From an uncultured Bacilli bacterium (GTDB lineage Bacteria > Bacillota_I > Bacilli_A > RF39 > UBA660), in contig CALWAA010000028.1 of the NCBI GenBank assembly GCA_944372725.1, forward strand, positions 1-9,727: 9,727 bases of DNA, written 5' to 3'. Position 1 is the first letter of the stretch. Every line of letters begins with the position of its first letter. Shown piece by piece: positions 6,688 through 9,727 of the stretch. The notes under the pieces were generated by a model. It was given only the letters and a program-made list of their open reading frames with translations. It searched no databases and had not been told where the DNA came from. Position numbers and translations under genes: made by a program.

Positions 6688-7703
6688 CTGTTCTCTCTCC
6701 CTCTTAATTGTCCACAAGCAGCATCAATATTCGCACCAAATTCTTTTCTAATTGTAACATTGATACCCTCTTTTTTTAATATATCATAAAACTCTCGTAT
6801 TTTGGTTTTACTGCTTCTTCTAAATTCTAAATGATTGGTTTCGTTATAAGGAATTAAATTTACATAAATATTCATTCCTTGAAACAACTGTGCTAACAAT
6901 CTCGCACACTCGATACTATCATTTACATTACTAAGCATAACATATTCAATCGTTACTCGTCTACTCGTAACTTGCAAATAATCCTTAATTGCCTTAATTA
7001 AGGTATCAATACTATACACTTTGTTGACAGGCATGAGTTTGTTCCGCAATTCATCAGTTGGGGCATGAAAGGAAATCGCTAAATTGATTTGGATAGGCAT
7101 CTTAGATAATTCATATATTTTAGGCACTAATCCACAAGTAGATAAAGTAATATGTCTAGCACCAATTTGAATGCCTTTCGCATCATTAATAATTTTAATA
7201 AAATTAATCACGTTATCATAATTATCCAGAGGTTCACCAATTCCCATAATAACAACGCTGCTAATGCGTTTTCCTAAATCTTTTTCAGCTAGTAATATTT
7301 GTTCAACCATCTCATAAGTTTCTAAATTGCGCACTTTCTTTAATCTACCTGACTCACAAAAAGCACATCCCATATTACAACCAACCTCGCTAGATACACA
7401 TATACTTATACCATAATCATGCATCATCACAACGGCTTCAATAAACTCATCGTCAGGTAAGCGAAATAAATATTTAACAGTTAAATCATCTTCTTGTTTT
7501 TTTTCTATTTTAATAAATGTCATATCAAAATCATGCTTTAACTGTTCTCTAATTTCTTTTTTAATATTACTAAAACAATCAATATCAAATACTCTTTTTC
7601 GATATAACCACTCATATACTTGAGTTGCTTTAAACTTTTTTTCCTGAATACCAAGAAAGTAATTTTCTAAATCACTTTTTGTAATTCCTAATAAATTAGT
7701 CAT
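6684..7703 (-). CDS. rlmN: Dual-specificity RNA methyltransferase RlmN (23S rRNA A2503 / tRNA A37)
   Basis: RlmN is a radical-SAM enzyme that makes 2-methyladenosine at 23S rRNA position 2503 and at tRNA position 37. It is 339 aa. An N-terminal helical RNA-binding domain (about 1-90, KFKATQVYEWLYRK) precedes the radical-SAM cluster C109-x3-C113-x2-C116. The SAM-binding GIGEPL follows at 154-159. The two mechanistic cysteines are C102, seven residues before the cluster as in E. coli C118/C125, and C330 in AACGQL. The start at ATG 7703 is preferred because the preceding GGTGAGG is a good ribosome site and the protein then begins in family fashion (MTNLLGITKSDLENYF). An open frame extends 30 codons further upstream but only overlaps the previous gene. 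The chosen start overlaps the membrane-protein gene by 8 nt, and the stop overlaps the prpC GTG. Confidence 0.95.
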   Translation of the reverse strand: MTNLLGITKSDLENYFLGIQEKKFKATQVYEWLYRKRVFDIDCFSNIKKEIREQLKHDFDMTFIKIEKKQEDDLTVKYLFRLPDDEFIEAVVMMHDYGISICVSSEVGCNMGCAFCESGRLKKVRNLETYEMVEQILLAEKDLGKRISSVVIMGIGEPLDNYDNVINFIKIINDAKGIQIGARHITLSTCGLVPKIYELSKMPIQINLAISFHAPTDELRNKLMPVNKVYSIDTLIKAIKDYLQVTSRRVTIEYVMLSNVNDSIECARLLAQLFQGMNIYVNLIPYNETNHLEFRRSSKTKIREFYDILKKEGINVTIRKEFGANIDAACGQLRGRENR

Positions 7704-8412
7704 TTGAAACCTCACCAATATTCGTAAATGATAAAAGGTATGTCGTATTACCATCTTTAGATACAATCGAAATATCAGTAATATGCGTACCATCTGGATT
7801 AATATTTAATATATAGTTATAAGTCCCATCACTACAAGTATATACTGCATAACTAGTATTATTCTCATCTTTTACCAATCCTAAAGTATTCATAGTTGAA
7901 AATAAAGATTCAAAAGCAAGAAAACTACTATTAATTCCTTCATAGAAATTATCAATTAATACTCTTTCATTCCCATTTACTTGATAAGTACCCGTACTAT
8001 CCATATAATAGCGAATAACTCCACTACCAAGCGTAGTTGCATAATTTTTATATCCTTCTTGATATGTATCGTATTTTGTACCTTCAAATAGAAAGCTATC
8101 TTCTCCAACATGAATATCATAAGTATATTCATATGTGCCATGAATAATTTCATCCATCATTGTATCAAGCGTTTGCGGAATGGGATTAACCTCTGTTGAA
8201 GTATCAGGATTATCTTCTGTGGTAGAATGATTTGTAGGTGTTTTATAATTACTAGTAATGGCAGATGATATAGCTAAAAAAATAAATAAAATAACAAAGA
8301 AAATAGCCCAATAAATCAGTTTTAAATAAGCTTTTCCCTTAGGCGTAGATTTCATCTTCTTTTTCCATAATTTAAATTTACTTGGTGTTTTTTCCTTCTT
8401 TTCTTTTTTCAC
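7696..8412 (-). CDS. Unrecognised single-pass membrane protein in the rsmB slot (238 aa)
   Basis: I do not recognise a family. The N-terminus (1-31) is very Lys-rich and should stay in the cytoplasm. It is followed by one strongly hydrophobic helix (about 32-53, with IYWAIFFVILFIFLAISSA), then a Ser/Thr/Asn/Pro-rich flexible linker (54-83). An outward-facing domain (about 84-235) is rich in Tyr, Thr, Gly and Asp and looks like beta strands (TYEYTYDIHVG, GTYNYILNINPDGT). This is bitopic topology, N-in/C-out, like that of PrkC. Translation starts at a GTG with AGGTGA 5 nt upstream, 9 nt after the fmt stop, and the 3' end overlaps rlmN by 8 nt, so it is firmly inside the operon. In Bacillus the gene here is rsmB; this protein has no methyltransferase motif. 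A cell-wall-facing partner of the PrkC system is a guess from context. Confidence 0.85.
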   Translation of the reverse strand: MKKEKKEKTPSKFKLWKKKMKSTPKGKAYLKLIYWAIFFVILFIFLAISSAITSNYKTPTNHSTTEDNPDTSTEVNPIPQTLDTMMDEIIHGTYEYTYDIHVGEDSFLFEGTKYDTYQEGYKNYATTLGSGVIRYYMDSTGTYQVNGNERVLIDNFYEGINSSFLAFESLFSTMNTLGLVKDENNTSYAVYTCSDGTYNYILNINPDGTHITDISIVSKDGNTTYLLSFTNIGEVSND

Positions 8413-8421
8413 TTAAATCAC

Positions 8422-9348
8422 CTACTTTACTACACTAGATTTTAGCTTTTCTTTATTAATTCCATTTAAATAATCACGTACACTCATCGCATTTTTACCA
8501 AATGGTTTTAATTTGGTAATATAAAAAATTTTATCAGAACAAGCAATGCCAATGGCATCTTTTTTAATATCACAAATAGTTCCTGCCTCTACATTTGTCT
8601 TTTCACCAATGTACCCTTCCATTACTTTTACTTCCTCATCATTTAATAAAATATTTGCAAAAGGTCCTGGATTTAAAGCTCGAACTTGATTATATATTTC
8701 TTTGGCAGACTTATTAAAATTCAAGTGCTCATCCTCTCTTTTAATTGTATAAGCATAACTTACTTCGCTCTCATTCTGTTTTACTCTTCTATTTGTACCA
8801 CTTATAACACTAGGTAATGTTTCTTCTAATAATTTTGCACCCAAATGACTTAATTTATCACTTAAAGTTCCTAGTGTATCATCTTCTTCTATTGGTATAG
8901 CGCTAGATGAAATCATATCACCTGTATCCATACCTACATCCATGTACATAATAGTAATACCCGTTTTATCGTCCCCATTCATAATTGCATGATGAATAGG
9001 TGCTCCACCTCGGTATTTAGGTAAAAGAGAAGCATGAACATTAATGCAACCAAGTCTTGGAATATCTAGTACATCCTTTGGTACAATTTGTCCATAAGCA
9101 CAAGTTACAATCAAATCCGGTTGGTACTCTTTTATTTCTTCAAAGTCTTCTCTTATTTTAACCGGTTGAAACACCGGAATATTACTCTCTATTGCTTTTT
9201 CCTTTACAGGTGAAAAAGTAAGCACCTTTTTTCTACCTACATATTTATCTGGTTGCGTTACAACTAACACAACTTCGGTATTTTTTATTAATGTATCTAG
9301 AATTGGAACAGCAAAATCTGGTGTTCCCATAAATACTGTTTTAATCAT
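8422..9348 (-). CDS. fmt: Methionyl-tRNA formyltransferase
   Basis: Fmt transfers a formyl group from 10-formyl-tetrahydrofolate to Met-tRNA(fMet) for translation initiation. It is 308 aa (E. coli 315). The N-terminal Rossmann domain starts MIKTVFMGTPDFAVPIL. The catalytic set is complete, with N103 and H105 in INVHASLLP and D141 in MDVGMDTGD, each five residues earlier than the E. coli N108/H110/D146. The folate-site motif SLLPKYRGGAP is at 107-117. The C-terminal OB-like tRNA-binding domain (about 205-308) contains RALNPGPFA. The ATG at 9348 is chosen over the TTG one codon upstream; a GGTGAT ribosome site precedes it. It is the first gene of the operon here. The usual upstream partners priA and def are absent, and a degraded Rpn-family gene lies there instead. 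Confidence 0.95.
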   Translation of the reverse strand: MIKTVFMGTPDFAVPILDTLIKNTEVVLVVTQPDKYVGRKKVLTFSPVKEKAIESNIPVFQPVKIREDFEEIKEYQPDLIVTCAYGQIVPKDVLDIPRLGCINVHASLLPKYRGGAPIHHAIMNGDDKTGITIMYMDVGMDTGDMISSSAIPIEEDDTLGTLSDKLSHLGAKLLEETLPSVISGTNRRVKQNESEVSYAYTIKREDEHLNFNKSAKEIYNQVRALNPGPFANILLNDEEVKVMEGYIGEKTNVEAGTICDIKKDAIGIACSDKIFYITKLKPFGKNAMSVRDYLNGINKEKLKSSVVK

Positions 9349-9366
9349 CAATATATCACCAATATC

Positions 9367-9395
9367 ATTTTATCAAAAAAAGCGAAAGAAGTCTA
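9367..9395 (-). promoter_or_regulatory. Likely promoter of the fmt-rpe operon
   Basis: The minus strand has TAGACT (9395-9390, 4/6 match to -35), exactly 17 nt, then TAAAAT (9372-9367, 5/6 match to -10). It lies between the upstream terminator and fmt, where a promoter is expected. The predicted start near 9360 leaves a leader of only about 12 nt that barely includes the GGTGAT ribosome site, which lowers confidence. Confidence 0.45.
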
Positions 9396-9406
9396 TTTAA
9401 CCAAAT

Positions 9407-9437
9407 AAAAAGCAGTTATCTAAATGATTAGATAACT
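9407..9437 (-). terminator. Intrinsic terminator after the Rpn-family remnant
   Basis: On the minus strand AGTTATCTAA (9437-9428) and TTAGATAACT (9423-9414) form a perfect 10-bp stem with a 4-nt loop, then GC and TTTTT (9411-9407). It begins 35 nt after the final stop of the gene at 9473-9727 and separates it from the fmt operon. No T tract follows on the plus strand, so it works in one direction. Confidence 0.75.
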
Positions 9438-9472
9438 ACATATTTACATTTCGTTGACATTTTATAAATATC

Positions 9473-9727
9473 TTACTCTTTTAAACTATTGATTACTTCA
9501 ATAGATAACCCACTAATTTCTATAATTTCATCAATTGGATAACCTTTTTTTAACATATTTTTAGCTATTTCTATTGCCTTTTATTCAATACCTTGTTCTT
9601 TTCCAATCTCAATTCCTTGCTCACGGGCTAGCTTAACATTCTTATTCTCCTCTATTTCTTTATTCCATTTTGCTAGTGCTTCTTTTGTTACATCATCATT
9701 AACATAGTTATCAATCCATTCATTAAA
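9473..9727 (-). pseudogene. Rpn/PD-(D/E)XK nuclease family 'transposase', C-terminal part with in-frame stop
   Basis: Only the C-terminal end is in the window. The minus-strand frame from 9727 reads 48 codons, including ALAKWNKEIEENKN and the EQGIEIGKEQGIE repeats typical of Rpn-type recombination-promoting nucleases. It then meets TAA at 9583-9581. The same frame continues for 35 codons with the usual C-terminal block (KAIEIAKNMLKKGYPIDEII, then SGLSIEVINSLKE) to TAA at 9475-9473. Restoring CAA (Gln) at the first stop would rejoin the two parts, so a single C-to-T change probably broke the gene. These nucleases are often multicopy and mobile. The catalytic domain is outside the window, so family assignment rests on the tail alone, and a protein truncated at 9581 might still be active. 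Confidence 0.65.

Noticed and set aside
6688..6717. Earlier ATG start for PrpC
   Set aside because: The ten added residues (MWTIKREREQ) are the rlmN 3' end read in another frame; the GTG at 6687 matches the family start and the GTGA overlap pattern.
7704..7793. A 30-residue N-terminal extension of RlmN
   Set aside because: It overlaps the membrane-protein gene, has no family similarity and no ribosome site, whereas the ATG at 7703 has a good GGTGAGG site and the expected N-terminus.
9454..9480. TTGACA on the plus strand as a promoter
   Set aside because: No acceptable -10 box occurs 15-19 nt downstream, and no plus-strand gene follows.

Overview
The window is strongly AT-rich, and every gene found lies on the minus strand, so transcription runs from high to low coordinates. 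It looks like a low-GC member of the Bacilli/Mycoplasmatota-like Firmicutes, such as an Erysipelotrichales- or RF39-type gut lineage. That placement is inferred from base composition, gene order and motifs, not from a search. The standard bacterial code is in use: TGA is a genuine stop for rlmN and prpC, and tryptophan is TGG, so this is not a TGA=Trp mollicute.

Layout, in the direction of transcription. (1) 9727-9473: the C-terminal end of an Rpn/PD-(D/E)XK 'transposase' family gene with an in-frame stop, followed by an intrinsic terminator (9437-9407). (2) 9395-2713: one tightly packed operon made of a likely promoter, fmt, an unrecognised single-pass membrane protein, rlmN, prpC, prkC, rsgA and rpe. 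Junctions are overlaps of 4-8 nt or gaps of 8-9 nt. This is the conserved Gram-positive 'fmt ... prpC-prkC-rsgA-rpe' neighbourhood, but the slot that holds rsmB in Bacillus encodes the small membrane protein instead. (3) 2712-2491: a gene-free stretch with a consensus promoter, about 96 nt of potential structured RNA ending in a terminator, and then a second promoter. (4) 2490-2011: a monocistronic unknown basic, helical protein with its own terminator. (5) 1942-1: mutS, with its own promoter, cut off by the window edge and apparently carrying a 1-nt deletion at 39-41.

How the genes work together: Fmt formylates initiator tRNA, RlmN methylates 23S rRNA and tRNA, and RsgA matures the 30S subunit. 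PrkC/PrpC form a membrane Ser/Thr kinase-phosphatase pair that senses the cell wall. Rpe belongs to the pentose phosphate pathway. The operon therefore couples translation and ribosome assembly to cell-envelope signalling. The membrane protein between fmt and rlmN has the topology of an envelope-facing protein and is a reasonable candidate accessory to that signalling, though nothing in its sequence proves it.

The most interesting items are the candidate small RNA or attenuated leader at 2541-2636, the membrane protein in the rsmB slot, and the apparent mutS frameshift. There is no rRNA, tRNA, CRISPR array or intact mobile element. No gene-free stretch exceeds 300 bases; the longest is 2491-2712.
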